Shown: in pieces, positions 1-7,931 of the stretch
How the letters are laid out: each line of letters opens with the position of its first letter
Numbering within the stretch: position 1 is the first letter of the stretch
Assembly (NCBI GenBank): GCA_947589545.1
Contig: CANQBA010000042.1
Coordinates: 1 to 36,050, forward strand
Source of the DNA: an uncultured Oscillospiraceae bacterium
Lineage (GTDB): Bacteria > Bacillota > Clostridia > Oscillospirales > Oscillospiraceae
Length of the DNA: 36,050 nt
Direction of reading: 5' to 3'
Translations under genes and position numbers: made by a program
Notes under the pieces: model-generated
What the model saw: only the letters and a program-made list of their open reading frames with translations
Database searches by the model: none
Told to the model about the DNA's origin: nothing

Positions 1-112
1 TGGTTACTACTCTTGTGGGGTACTTCTTTCGCAAATTTTCTCTTATTGCATTCTTGACTTCACACCATTAGACTTTATGAACAGTCATTCGTTGAATATT
101 TGAGCGGCCTGT

Positions 113-140
113 CCGGAAAAGCCCGTTAGGGTTTTTCCGG
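113..140 (-). terminator. Hairpin over the stop codon of the distal exporter gene
   Basis: A 12-bp inverted repeat (113-124 with 129-140, one G-T wobble) has a 4-base loop that contains part of the TAA stop of the ABC gene ending at 126. It could end or stabilise the exporter transcript. There is no U-run after the stem, so it is weak as a classical intrinsic terminator. Bases 1-112 beyond it are AT-rich and hold no gene I can support. Confidence 0.35.
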
Positions 141-2003
141 CAGTTTCGTATAATACTGCGCCTGGGCGGCCCAAAGCTCATGATATTTTCCAGCCTCGTC
201 CGCCACCAGGGTGTCGTGGGAGCCCTGCTGAACGATGCGCCCCTCCTGGAAAACGGCGATCTCGTCGCAGAATTTGCAGGAGCTGAGGCGGTGGGAGATG
301 TAGATGGCGGTCTTGTCACCGGCAATCTTGTCGAATTTTCCGTAGATCTCCGCCTCCGCGATGGGGTCGAGAGCCGCCGTGGGCTCGTCCAGGATGATGA
401 ACGGGGCGTCCTTATAGAGCGCCCGGGCGATGGCGACCTTCTGGGCCTCGCCGCCGGAGAGCTCCACGCCGTCCTCGGAAAGATCCTTATAGAGCATGGT
501 GTCCAGACCCCTGTCCAACATCTCCAGGCGCTCGCCGAAGCCGGCGTCCACCAGTGCCCGGCGTGCCCGGTCCCGGTCATAGGCCATACTGCCCGCCACG
601 TTGGCCCCCAGGGGCTGGGCGATGAGCCGGAAGTCCTGAAACACCACGGAAAAGAGGGCCATATAGTCGTCGTACCGGTATTTGCGGATGTCGATGCCGT
701 TTAAGAGGATCTGTCCCTCCTGGGGGTCGTAGAGCCTGCACAGGAGCTTGATGAAGGTGGTCTTGCCGCTGCCGTTTTCCCCTACGATGGCCAGCCGGGA
801 GCCCACCTTGAATTTCAGATCCACATGGCGCAGCGCCCAGACGTCGGAGCCGGGGTACTTGAAGGAGACGTCCCGGAATTCTATCTCGTATTGGCGGTCG
901 GAGCGCTTTTCCGTGGTGAGACTGCCCTGATACATGGCGTTGGGGATGTCCAGAAACGCAAAGGTCTTATCCAGATACCCGGTGTTCGTCTCCAGGGTGC
1001 CCATCAGGCCCACCAGGGAAAAGATATTGGCGATCATGGCCGTGGCCGCCCCCACGTACTGGGTGATACTGCCCACGTCGAAGGCGCCGCCCCAGGCCTT
1101 GAGGCAGGTGAACACATAGACGGAGCCCGTGATCAGGGTGGTGATACATACGCCCAGACCCGCGTAGACGCCCATTTTCCCCCGGGCCAGCTTCCCGATG
1201 GGGCCGTCGGCGCCGAAGGCGGAGTTTTTGCCCCAATAGGCGCGCACAAGGTCCTGCTGCTCGTACATGCGGATATCCACGGCGCGCTCTTTCGCAAGGC
1301 CGATAAACCCGAAGTGGCCGAAGAGCCTGTTGCCCAGGGTCGCCTCCTCCCCCACGTCGCCCCAGCACCTGGTGGAGGCGGCCAGGAGCTTTCCCGCCAG
1401 GGCGCTGACCGTCACCATCAGGGCCGCCAGAAGCAGAACGAAGAGGGGACTGTTGAGAAGCGTGAGCCGCCCCGCCGTCTCCGGGACGGGGGAGGTGAAG
1501 AGACTCACGGTCAGGGCCACGCCGCTGAGAAGGCCGATGATGCCGCCCACAAGATCGCCGTATACATACGCCGCCTTCATAAGGCCCCAGCTGGACCAGT
1601 TCTCGTTCTCCCGGATCTGCTCCCGGAGGTCGTGGTTTTCCTGCTTGTCCAGCTCGGCGAAGTCCAGGGAGAACATCTTGCGGATGAATAAGATCTCTTT
1701 TCTGCCCCAGAGATCGCTGAGCAGTGTCTCATACCGGCGCTTGAGGACGGCCCCCAGCGCGGAGACAAGGTACACGCATACTACGCCCGCGATCACCCAT
1801 TTCCAAAGGACTTCCGCCCGGCGCAATGCGGCCAGCTCGCTCAGGATTCGCGCCGAGAAGAAGACCGTGACATAGGGGGCAATGGCATCAAAGAGGGCGG
1901 AGGCCGTCCGAACCGGGAAGAATTTGGGCGATACCTGACGGAGCACGCGGACGGCCCGCAGATGCACGGCCGCGGCGTGGCGAAGCTTTCCTTTTCCGTT
2001 CAT
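126..2003 (-). CDS. ABC exporter half-transporter (membrane domain fused to ATPase)
   Basis: This is a 625-residue half-size ABC transporter with an N-terminal multi-helix membrane domain (about residues 30-340) and a C-terminal ATPase. The ATPase shows Walker A (GENGSGKTT), the LSGGE signature, Walker B (IILDEPTAALD) and the H-loop (YISHRLSS). The likely start is ATG at 2003, 8 bases after AAAGGAG; an in-frame TTG at 2009 is too close to that site. The upstream partner gene stops at 2006, so the two are translationally linked and very probably form a heterodimer. The family exports peptides, lipids or drugs across the cytoplasmic membrane. The substrate cannot be told from sequence. Being downstream of an agr-like GHKL/LytTR pair fits export of, or defence against, a peptide. 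Confidence 0.9.
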   Translation of the reverse strand: MNGKGKLRHAAAVHLRAVRVLRQVSPKFFPVRTASALFDAIAPYVTVFFSARILSELAALRRAEVLWKWVIAGVVCVYLVSALGAVLKRRYETLLSDLWGRKEILFIRKMFSLDFAELDKQENHDLREQIRENENWSSWGLMKAAYVYGDLVGGIIGLLSGVALTVSLFTSPVPETAGRLTLLNSPLFVLLLAALMVTVSALAGKLLAASTRCWGDVGEEATLGNRLFGHFGFIGLAKERAVDIRMYEQQDLVRAYWGKNSAFGADGPIGKLARGKMGVYAGLGVCITTLITGSVYVFTCLKAWGGAFDVGSITQYVGAATAMIANIFSLVGLMGTLETNTGYLDKTFAFLDIPNAMYQGSLTTEKRSDRQYEIEFRDVSFKYPGSDVWALRHVDLKFKVGSRLAIVGENGSGKTTFIKLLCRLYDPQEGQILLNGIDIRKYRYDDYMALFSVVFQDFRLIAQPLGANVAGSMAYDRDRARRALVDAGFGERLEMLDRGLDTMLYKDLSEDGVELSGGEAQKVAIARALYKDAPFIILDEPTAALDPIAEAEIYGKFDKIAGDKTAIYISHRLSSCKFCDEIAVFQEGRIVQQGSHDTLVADEAGKYHELWAAQAQYYTKLPEKP

Positions 2004-2005
2004 AT

Positions 2006-3814
2006 TCAAAACTCCTTTCCCTCCTGATAATACCGGCTTTGTACCGCGAAGAGCCGGGCGTATTCGCCGCCCAGGGCCAGGAGACTTTCATGAGTCCCCT
2101 CCTCCCGGATGGCGCCGTCAGATAAGAGGACGATCCGGTCGCAAAACCGGGTGGAGGCCAGGCGGTGGGAGATGAACAGGGAGGTTTTTCCCCGGGTCAT
2201 ATCGCTGTATTTTTGGTAGATGTCGTTTTCCGCCAGGGGATCCAGGGCCGCCGTGGGCTCGTCCAACAGCAAAATCGGGCCGTCCTTATAGAGGGCTCTG
2301 GCCAGCATCAGCCGTTGGGTCTCGCCGCCGGAAAAGAGGGTGCCGTCCAGATAGACCTCCCGGCCCACGTGGGTGTCCAGGCCCTTTGGCAGCTTATCAA
2401 TAACTGATGTCAGCCCCGCCTTCTCCACGCAGTCCGCAATCTTCTCATAGTCGATGCCCACCGTAGTTTGGGCAATCTCCTCCGCCACGGTCACGTCCAG
2501 AATGGAAAATTCCTGGAAGACCGCGCTGAAGAGGGCGTAGAAGCTTCGCCGGTCAAAGGTTCGGATGTCCTGGCCGTTCAGCAGGACCGTCCCCTCCGTG
2601 GGATCTAAAAGGCCGCACAGGAGCTTCACCAGGGTGGTTTTTCCCGCGCCGTTGAGGCCCACCACGGCCAGCTTCTCCCCCGGATGGACGGTCAGGCTCA
2701 AATTGTGGAGCGTGTCCGCTTGGGCCCCGGGATAGCGGTAGGAGACGTTTTCCAATTGAAGCTCATAGCCCTCCGCCTGGGGAACCGCCTCGCCGCCCTC
2801 AAACCGGAAGGGCTCCGGGTAATCCAAAAACTCCCGCACCAGGGAGATATCCAGGCTCTCCCTGTTGAGGGTGCTCAGCTCCCCCAGGATCCCCATGATC
2901 CAGCTGGTGAAGGTGGTCACCGCCGTGAAGTACAGCAGGAACTCCGAGACGCTCAGGCCCTCCCGCAGGGTCATGCGGATGAGGATCACATAGGCGATGC
3001 CGTTCCGGGCCGCGGTCAGCACCGCCGACACCAGATCCGTCAGCACCTCCACCCGCTCACAGCGCAGGGTGAAATCCAGATAGAGGTCGTGGATCTGAGT
3101 CACAAGCTCGTTCAGCCAGCTTTGCAGGCCGAAAATGCGGATGTCCTTGGCCAGCTCCACCGATTCCGATTTTCTGCGCAGGTACGTTTTCTTCTGGAAG
3201 TATTCCTCCTCCTCGTCCCGGCGGGTATACCGCCAGTTGACGGCGTACCGGGAGACGAAAAATCCGGCGGCGCAGGTGGCGGCGATGACCGCCAGCAGCC
3301 AGCCGTTGACCCGGGAGAGGATGCCCAGATAGACGATAAGGCCGCCGATGTTGGTAAGAAGCTTTGTCAGCGTCTCCCAGATGTGCTCCGTGGCCTTAGA
3401 ATTGCCTTCGCAGGCATTGTGCGCCTTGTCCCGCAGCTTGATAAAATCCTCCTCCAGGGTGTTGGGATAGGAGGTGGTGTTACACTTCAAGGAGAGCCGG
3501 GCGATGATGGCACTGCGCACGTCCACCCGGGGGAACATGGTGTTTTCCTCGATATACTGGGAAAAGCCCTGCGCCAGGAAGAGCGCGGCGGTGAAGACGC
3601 CGATGGTTCCCAGAAGTACCCCGATGGGGGCCCGCTCCTGCACCCGGGAGAGCACCTCCGGCGCGATGTACAGCTCGAGCAGATTCAAAAGAACCTGCAA
3701 GGACGCGGCCAGGACGCAAAAGAGAAGCACGCGCTTTCGGCTTTCCCACGCAAGCTTGCACATCCACCGGACGTTTTGGAGGACATTGTATTTTGGCTTA
3801 TCCTTTTTCTTCAT
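2006..3814 (-). CDS. ABC exporter half-transporter, partner subunit
   Basis: This 602-residue fused membrane/ATPase half-transporter is the first gene of a two-gene unit. The N-terminal half has hydrophobic helices (for example residues 27-50, and around 160-200). The ATPase carries Walker A (GLNGAGKTT), the signature FSGGE, Walker B (ILLLDEPTAALD) and the H-loop (FISHRLAS). ATG at 3814 follows GAGGTGAGG. The signature deviates from canonical LSGGQ (FSGGE) and the partner has LSGGE; unequal nucleotide sites are usual in heterodimeric exporters. The gene starts about 100 bp after a two-component system, with a terminator and a direct repeat between them (see those entries). The substrate is unknown. 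Confidence 0.9.
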   Translation of the reverse strand: MKKKDKPKYNVLQNVRWMCKLAWESRKRVLLFCVLAASLQVLLNLLELYIAPEVLSRVQERAPIGVLLGTIGVFTAALFLAQGFSQYIEENTMFPRVDVRSAIIARLSLKCNTTSYPNTLEEDFIKLRDKAHNACEGNSKATEHIWETLTKLLTNIGGLIVYLGILSRVNGWLLAVIAATCAAGFFVSRYAVNWRYTRRDEEEEYFQKKTYLRRKSESVELAKDIRIFGLQSWLNELVTQIHDLYLDFTLRCERVEVLTDLVSAVLTAARNGIAYVILIRMTLREGLSVSEFLLYFTAVTTFTSWIMGILGELSTLNRESLDISLVREFLDYPEPFRFEGGEAVPQAEGYELQLENVSYRYPGAQADTLHNLSLTVHPGEKLAVVGLNGAGKTTLVKLLCGLLDPTEGTVLLNGQDIRTFDRRSFYALFSAVFQEFSILDVTVAEEIAQTTVGIDYEKIADCVEKAGLTSVIDKLPKGLDTHVGREVYLDGTLFSGGETQRLMLARALYKDGPILLLDEPTAALDPLAENDIYQKYSDMTRGKTSLFISHRLASTRFCDRIVLLSDGAIREEGTHESLLALGGEYARLFAVQSRYYQEGKEF

Positions 3815-3844
3815 ACTGCCTCACCTCGCGGGATACTATATCAT

Positions 3845-3876
3845 AAAAACTCGTCCCCGCGTCATTCCGGGGACGA
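3845..3876 (-). terminator. Intrinsic terminator after the LytTR/GHKL operon
   Basis: Stem arms TCGTCCCCG / CGGGGACGA (3851-3859 and 3868-3876) have an 8-base loop and are followed on the minus strand by GTTTTTA. It lies between the kinase stop (3917) and the exporter start (3814), so it should separate the two units and make the exporter depend on its own promoter. A TATGATATAGT stretch just downstream could supply a -10. Confidence 0.75.
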
Positions 3877-3902
3877 ATCGTCGGTTTTGGGGGATGAATC
3901 GT
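3869..3902 (-). promoter_or_regulatory. Candidate LytTR operator: two direct repeats 21 bp apart
   Basis: The 13-mer GGGGAYGAATCGT occurs at 3869-3881 and again at 3890-3902 (plus-strand reading), with start points exactly 21 bp apart. LytTR-domain regulators bind pairs of about 9-bp direct repeats spaced 12-13 bp, a 21-22 bp period. On the minus strand the units read ACGATTCGT and ACGATTCAT and fit the loose LytTR consensus at 7 of 9 positions. The site lies just upstream of the exporter pair and after the genes for a LytTR regulator. One repeat overlaps the terminator stem, so part of the similarity could come from that hairpin. Confidence 0.4.
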
Positions 3903-3916
3903 GGGATCCTATACGC

Positions 3917-4588
3917 CTATACCTGCGGCAGCAGGATCTCGGTGGTAAAGGCCCCGTCCTCGCTGTTGCGGCTCAGGTACCCGCCCAGGCGCTCCACGAT
4001 GGCGTCGATGCGCACAAGGCCGAAGCCGTGGCCCTCGCCCTTTGTACTGTGGAAAAGCTTTCCCTCTTTTTTCAGCTTCTTCCCGGCGGTGAAATTGGTA
4101 AAAGAGATGTAGAGCTGTGTGTTCTTCATATCCATATACACCCGGATCACGCGCTTATCCTCGGGGAGACCGGCCGCCGCCTCGATGGCGTTGTCAAAAA
4201 GATTCCCAAGGATACAGCACAGGTCGATCTCCGAGGAGCTCAGCCGGACGGGGATCTGCGCGTCCGCCACCACCGAGATCCCCTTGGCCTTGGCCAGCGA
4301 GATCTTGGAGTTGAGGATCGCGTCGGCCATAGGGTTGCCGGTTTTGATCACCGTGTCCACCGTGGTCAGATCTTTGTCGAGGAGCTCCAGATACCGCCGG
4401 ATGGCGTCCCAGTCCTCCGCGGCGGCGTAGGCCTTCATGGTCTGGATGTGGTTGCGGTAATCGTGCCGCCAGCCCCGGATCTGGCGGTACATGTTGTCCA
4501 CCTCCCGGTAATGCGTCTCTATGAGCTCCCGCTGATAGGCGGCGATCCGGGCGTCAATCCTTTTAGAAAGCAGTCCCATTTTCCTCAC
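3917..4588 (-). CDS. Soluble GHKL-type sensor histidine kinase
   Basis: This 223-residue protein has the agr/LytS-type kinase core: an H-box (WRHDYRNHIQ, probable phospho-His42), an N-box (NLFDNAIEAA, Asn133) and a G-box (GHGFGL, about 186-191). Residues 1-35 look helical and coiled-coil-like. No membrane segment or sensor domain is present; most AgrC-like kinases have an N-terminal membrane half and are twice this long. The start at 4588 overlaps the LytTR stop by ATGA, so the pair is translationally coupled. It is expected to phosphorylate the LytTR regulator encoded just upstream. Without a sensor it must take its signal through a partner or from the cytoplasm, or it may be a shortened relative of AgrC. 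Confidence 0.85.
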   Translation of the reverse strand: MRKMGLLSKRIDARIAAYQRELIETHYREVDNMYRQIRGWRHDYRNHIQTMKAYAAAEDWDAIRRYLELLDKDLTTVDTVIKTGNPMADAILNSKISLAKAKGISVVADAQIPVRLSSSEIDLCCILGNLFDNAIEAAAGLPEDKRVIRVYMDMKNTQLYISFTNFTAGKKLKKEGKLFHSTKGEGHGFGLVRIDAIVERLGGYLSRNSEDGAFTTEILLPQV

Positions 4589-5283
4589 CTCATGTTGATG
4601 ATGGCCCGGTTGATCCCGTCGTAGGCGCCCCGGGGCAGGGGGAGGGCGGTCCCGTCCAGAAGGCGTATCTCCGTCCTGGTGACGCGGCTTACCTGGGTCA
4701 GGTTCACAAGGGCTGATCGGCCCACCCGGTAAAAGCGCTCGTCCAGCTGCTCCATAAGCCTTGCCAGGGGCATTTTCACGGTGTAGTCCCGGAGGGCGTG
4801 GACGGTCACGTAGTTGGCGAAGACCTCCGCGTACCGGATCTGATAGACCGGCACCCGCACCGTCTCGCCGCCCGACTCCAGCGTCAGGATCTTTTCGTTT
4901 TTGGAAAGCCGCTCCGCCGCCCGGTCCAGCACGGAGCGGAGCTTCTCCTCCCGCACCGGCTTCATCAGGTAGTGGAGGGCCGCCACGTCGTAGCCCTCCG
5001 CGATATAGTCGGAATAGCCGGTGATGAAAACGATCTGAACGGTGTCGTTCTCCCGGCGCAGGCGTTTTGCCATGGTCACGCCGTCCATGGCGCCCATCTC
5101 GATGTCGAGAAGCAAAATGTCATAGTCCTTTTTCTCCGCGTAGGCGAAGAGAAAACTCTCTGCGGAGGGAAAGCCGTCGATCCGCACGCCGTGCCCGGAC
5201 GATTCCGCCCACCGGCGCGCCATAGCGTCCAGCACCTGCCGGTCCGCGTCCGAATCGTCGCATATCGCTATCGTGTACTCCAT
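4585..5283 (-). CDS. LytTR-family response regulator
   Basis: This is a 232-residue response regulator, starting at ATG 5283 (MEYTIAICDD). An upstream in-frame ATG at 5337 falls inside a terminator hairpin and is unlikely. The receiver domain (1-120) has the acidic pair D9/D10, phospho-acceptor D60 (DILLLDIEMG), the conserved Thr/Ser region (FITGYSDY) and the lysine in MKPVREEKL. The C-terminal LytTR DNA-binding domain (about 130-232) contains the typical FYRVGRSALVNL stretch. It is the first gene of a two-gene operon with the GHKL kinase. The likely target is the neighbouring ABC exporter, through the 21-bp-phased repeats at 3869-3902. Confidence 0.9.
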   Translation of the reverse strand: MEYTIAICDDSDADRQVLDAMARRWAESSGHGVRIDGFPSAESFLFAYAEKKDYDILLLDIEMGAMDGVTMAKRLRRENDTVQIVFITGYSDYIAEGYDVAALHYLMKPVREEKLRSVLDRAAERLSKNEKILTLESGGETVRVPVYQIRYAEVFANYVTVHALRDYTVKMPLARLMEQLDERFYRVGRSALVNLTQVSRVTRTEIRLLDGTALPLPRGAYDGINRAIINMR

Positions 5284-5326
5284 CTCGTCACCGCTTTTCG
5301 GTTCCCGGCGGAAGCCGGGGAGAAAT

Positions 5327-5360
5327 AAAATATCCACAGCCGTGGGGCTGTGGATATTTT
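5327..5360 (-). terminator. Intrinsic terminator, perfect 15-bp stem
   Basis: AAAATATCCACAGCC is followed by a 4-base loop and its exact complement, giving an A-run on one side and a U-run on the other. It therefore works in either direction. It closes the sigma-factor operon that ends at 5420 and separates it from the LytTR gene. Confidence 0.85.
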
Positions 5361-5384
5361 ACAACATTTTTCAGGAAAACGCAA
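5356..5384 (-). promoter_or_regulatory. Possible promoter of the two-component operon
   Basis: On the minus strand TTGCGT (5379-5384), a 17-bp spacer and TAAAAT (5356-5361) lie about 70 bp before the LytTR start. The -35 is poor (3 of 6). The -10 overlaps the terminator stem, so the message would begin inside that hairpin. Tentative. Confidence 0.3.
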
Positions 5385-5419
5385 CCGTTTCCCTTTCGCG
5401 CGCCACGGCGATAAAGCGC

Positions 5420-6799
5420 TCAGAACCCGCCGCCGGATCGGAGCTCCCGGTGATATTGGGCTTGGGCCTCGAAGTATTCCGCCATCCCGGCGGTCTCCAC
5501 GGCGGGGACGTAGGTTTCGGCGTAGACGGTATTGCCGTTTTCGGCCTGCCCCAGGGCTTTATAGAAGACGTAGAAGGGCAATGCGCCGGTGAGGGCGTCC
5601 CCCGCCTCGTTCCAGGTGGCGATATAGGTGAGGCCCCAGGCGTCGTAGGCATCGAAGGTCACTGCCTCCTGCTCCGCCATGCACAGCGGGCAGGAGTGGC
5701 CGCCGAACACCCAGCCCTTTTTGAGATATTCCTCCGCCCGCTTAAGGCCCATGAGGGGGCCGTAGTCCTTCTCCGTGTACTCCGTCTCCGCCGCCACGCG
5801 TCGGTGAGAATACAGGATAACAACCTTCTCCAGAATATCGTCGCTGACCATGTCCCCGGAGTAGTTTTCGGCGTTGTCAAAGCTCAGCTGGACGTAGTCG
5901 CTGACCGGCACGTCCAGATACGCGTTCAGAGGGTGGGCGGACGCGTCGTAGAAATACACGTCCAGCCATGCGGCCCCGTGCTCCGACCAGCTGTCGTAAT
6001 GGCGGGACACCCGAATATCCGGGAGGCTGACGCCGAAGATATCAAACAGCTCCCGCTTCAGCGGTTCCAGCGCGGCGACGATCTGTTCGTCACTCAGCCG
6101 CTGATCCACGGCCACACGGACGCCGTTCAGGGCGACGCCCCCATCCTCGTGACTCAGGCTGAGGCAATCGGCGTTCCCGTTCTGAAAGGCGAAAAACAGA
6201 TAGCCGGGTGCGCTGAAATCTGTCTCCGGCCAGCCGTCTGGCCCCTCCCGCGTGACGGCGGAGGGAAGGGACAGTCCCGTGGCTTTGGCAAGCCGGGGGG
6301 CGATGCCGTCCACAAAGCTCTGAAGCTCCGCGCCGTCCGGCGTCAGGCCCCTGTCCAGGTAATCATACCCCGGCAGAGTGTCCGTCTCTGTCACGCTTAC
6401 GCCTAAAAACGAGACGTCCGGCGCGTAGACCTTCTGATAGGCGCGGGTGGGCAAGGCATCGCCCAGCTTCCTGAACTGCTGAAAGGCCGCGCCGGCCTCT
6501 TCGGCGGTCAGGGTCAAATGGGGGGTCACGGTGTCGTCCCCGGCGGTGTCCGGAGGGAGCGTCTCGGCGGTGTCGGCGGTATCGAGGGTATCACCGGTGA
6601 CCGGCGGCGGGACTTCCGTCAAAATGTGGGTGCGCCGGTACCCGTAGCTTCCAAGGCCCCCGGCGACGATCAGGGCCAAGCACGCCGCCAGGGCCAGAGG
6701 CCGCCTTAGATTCATTTTGGGCCTGGCGTCGGGGGCGGCCTGGAGAATGAATCTCCCGTCTATCCCGCCAAGCTCCGTGAGGATCGTTTTTCCGTTCAT
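5420..6799 (-). CDS. Membrane-anchored partner of the ECF sigma factor (anti-sigma-like, uncertain)
   Basis: The protein has 459 residues, starting at ATG 6799. That codon overlaps the sigma-factor stop by ATGA, so the two are translationally coupled. A short cytoplasmic N-terminus (with GGIDGRFILQAAP at 11-23) is followed by one membrane helix (about 33-52). A Thr/Asp-rich linker and a large extracytoplasmic domain follow. The N-terminal motif plus single helix is typical of clostridial proteins encoded directly behind ECF sigma factors. Near the C-terminus is a CPLC pair (GHSCPLCMAEQ) that could bind metal or react with thiols. An anti-sigma role is inferred from position only; no zinc anti-sigma motif (HxxxCxxC) is visible. 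A longer in-frame reading toward 7261 is an artefact of overlap with the sigma gene. Confidence 0.7.
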   Translation of the reverse strand: MNGKTILTELGGIDGRFILQAAPDARPKMNLRRPLALAACLALIVAGGLGSYGYRRTHILTEVPPPVTGDTLDTADTAETLPPDTAGDDTVTPHLTLTAEEAGAAFQQFRKLGDALPTRAYQKVYAPDVSFLGVSVTETDTLPGYDYLDRGLTPDGAELQSFVDGIAPRLAKATGLSLPSAVTREGPDGWPETDFSAPGYLFFAFQNGNADCLSLSHEDGGVALNGVRVAVDQRLSDEQIVAALEPLKRELFDIFGVSLPDIRVSRHYDSWSEHGAAWLDVYFYDASAHPLNAYLDVPVSDYVQLSFDNAENYSGDMVSDDILEKVVILYSHRRVAAETEYTEKDYGPLMGLKRAEEYLKKGWVFGGHSCPLCMAEQEAVTFDAYDAWGLTYIATWNEAGDALTGALPFYVFYKALGQAENGNTVYAETYVPAVETAGMAEYFEAQAQYHRELRSGGGF

Positions 6800-7344
6800 A
6801 GGGGAAAGCCCTCCTTTTCCAGATGCTTTTTCAGATTTTTCCGGGCGCGGCACAGGGCGCTGGTGACGGCGCTTTCGCTCATGCCCAGGCTTTGGGCGAT
6901 CTCTGCCACCGGGCAGGCGTACCAGTACCGGCGCAGGAAGATGATCCGCGTCCGCTCCGGCAGGGAGCGGAGGAAGCCGTTCAGGGCCTCCCGCAGGGCC
7001 AGGCTGTCCGCCGGATCCCCGCCGGGGGCGGGGACGCACTCGTCCAGCTCCGCCGCCAGGGCCTCCGTGCCGCCGCGCTTTTGGGCCGCCCGCTTCTCCG
7101 CCAAATCCAGGGCCAGATGGCGGCATACCGCGGCGGCGTAGGCCTTGAGGCTGTCGGGCCGCTTGGGCGGGATGGCGTTCCAAAGCCGCAGATACGCCCC
7201 GTTGACGGCCTCGGCGGCCTCCTCCCCGTCGCCCAGGATCCGTTGGGCGACGCCCCGGCACAGGGCGCCGTATTTCCGTTCCGTCTCCTCCAGGGCGCGC
7301 TCCGAGCGCGACCAGTAGAGCTCCACGATCTCCCTGTCGGTCAT
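6796..7344 (-). CDS. ECF-type RNA polymerase sigma factor
   Basis: This is a 182-residue extracytoplasmic-function sigma factor. Region 2 covers about residues 5-85 (EEAAEAVNGAYLRLWNAIP in the core-binding segment). An Ala/Gly/Pro-rich linker follows, and region 4 (about 115-180) has a helix-turn-helix (IAQSLGMSESAVTSALCRAR). The start is ATG 7344, behind AAAGGGGG. It directs RNA polymerase to a small regulon, probably including its own operon (see the candidate promoter at 7386-7415). It is coupled to the downstream membrane protein, which may hold it inactive. Confidence 0.9.
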   Translation of the reverse strand: MTDREIVELYWSRSERALEETERKYGALCRGVAQRILGDGEEAAEAVNGAYLRLWNAIPPKRPDSLKAYAAAVCRHLALDLAEKRAAQKRGGTEALAAELDECVPAPGGDPADSLALREALNGFLRSLPERTRIIFLRRYWYACPVAEIAQSLGMSESAVTSALCRARKNLKKHLEKEGFPL

Positions 7345-7385
7345 CCCGACACCCCCTTTCGCGTAAGTGGGAGGGCCCTCATCTG

Positions 7386-7415
7386 ATTAGACGGAAAAAC
7401 CCGCTTCGGCGTCAC
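7386..7415 (-). promoter_or_regulatory. Candidate ECF autoregulatory promoter
   Basis: On the minus strand CCGTCTAAT (7386-7394) matches the CGTC-type -10 of ECF promoters. GTGACG (7410-7415) lies 15 bp upstream as a possible -35. It sits about 45 bp before the sigma-factor ATG. Autoregulation is common for ECF factors but is inferred here. Confidence 0.4.
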
Positions 7416-7432
7416 GGCCGGCGCGGGGTTTT
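7395..7432. terminator. Second hairpin in the rpsI-sigma intergenic region
   Basis: AAAAACCCGC (7395-7404) pairs with GCGGGGTTTT (7423-7432) with one bulge, and inner CGGC/GCCG pairing is possible. T-runs follow on both strands. It may be a backup terminator after rpsI. It overlaps the candidate ECF promoter. Confidence 0.4.
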
Positions 7433-7455
7433 GATGATTTTTCTTTCCGCCGGTC

Positions 7456-7490
7456 AAAAAGGATCCCGGGGCCTTTCGGCTCCGGGATCC
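7456..7490 (-). terminator. Intrinsic terminator of rplM-rpsI
   Basis: The GGATCCCGGRGCC arms (7461-7473 and 7478-7490, GC-rich) have a 4-base loop and are followed by TTTTT on the minus strand, 24 bases after the rpsI stop. Confidence 0.9.
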
Positions 7491-7513
7491 TTGAGCTTGA
7501 CGGAAAATATAAC

Positions 7514-7918
7514 TCAGCGCTTGGAGAACTGAGGAGCTCTGCGGGCGGCTTTGAGACCGTACTTCTTGCGCTCCTTCATTCTGGGGTCGCGGGTCAGGAA
7601 GCCGGCGGCCTTCAGGGGGGCGCGGTAGCTCTCGTCCACCTCTAAGAGGGCGCGGGCGATGCCGTGACGGACAGCGCCGGCCTGGCCGGAGACGCCGCCG
7701 CCGGTGACGGTGGCTTCAATGTCCACCTTGCCGATGAGGCCCACAGTGTTCAGGGGCTGACGGACGATGTATTTGAGTGTGTCCAGGCCGAAATAATCGT
7801 CGATATCACGGCCGTTGACGGTGATCTTGCCGGTTCCGCCGGGGAAAAGATGGACGCGGGCCACGGAGGACTTTCTGCGGCCGGTGCCGTACATATAGGG
7901 CTTCTTGGATGTATACAT
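7514..7918 (-). CDS. rpsI: 30S ribosomal protein S9
   Basis: This 134-residue S9/uS9 has the family hallmarks: [13 protein letters not shown] near the N-terminus, [14 protein letters not shown], and the basic tail ending in APQFSKR, whose C-terminal Ser-Lys-Arg reaches the P-site tRNA on the ribosome. It follows rplM by 13 bp in the conserved rplM-rpsI operon. The length is normal for Firmicutes, with a short N-terminal extension. Confidence 0.98.
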   Translation of the reverse strand: MYTSKKPYMYGTGRRKSSVARVHLFPGGTGKITVNGRDIDDYFGLDTLKYIVRQPLNTVGLIGKVDIEATVTGGGVSGQAGAVRHGIARALLEVDESYRAPLKAAGFLTRDPRMKERKKYGLKAARRAPQFSKR

Positions 7919-7931
7919 TCTCTACTCCTCC

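Noticed and set aside
1-112. Possible coding end or mobile-element remnant at the left edge
   Set aside because: A short minus-strand frame (CEVKNAIRENLRKKYPTRVV) reaches the edge but has no start codon; too little sequence to judge.
5360-5390. LytTR-like GTT repeats upstream of the LytTR operon
   Set aside because: Two GTT-containing units exist but are 20 bp apart and share little beyond GTT; not enough to claim an autoregulatory operator.
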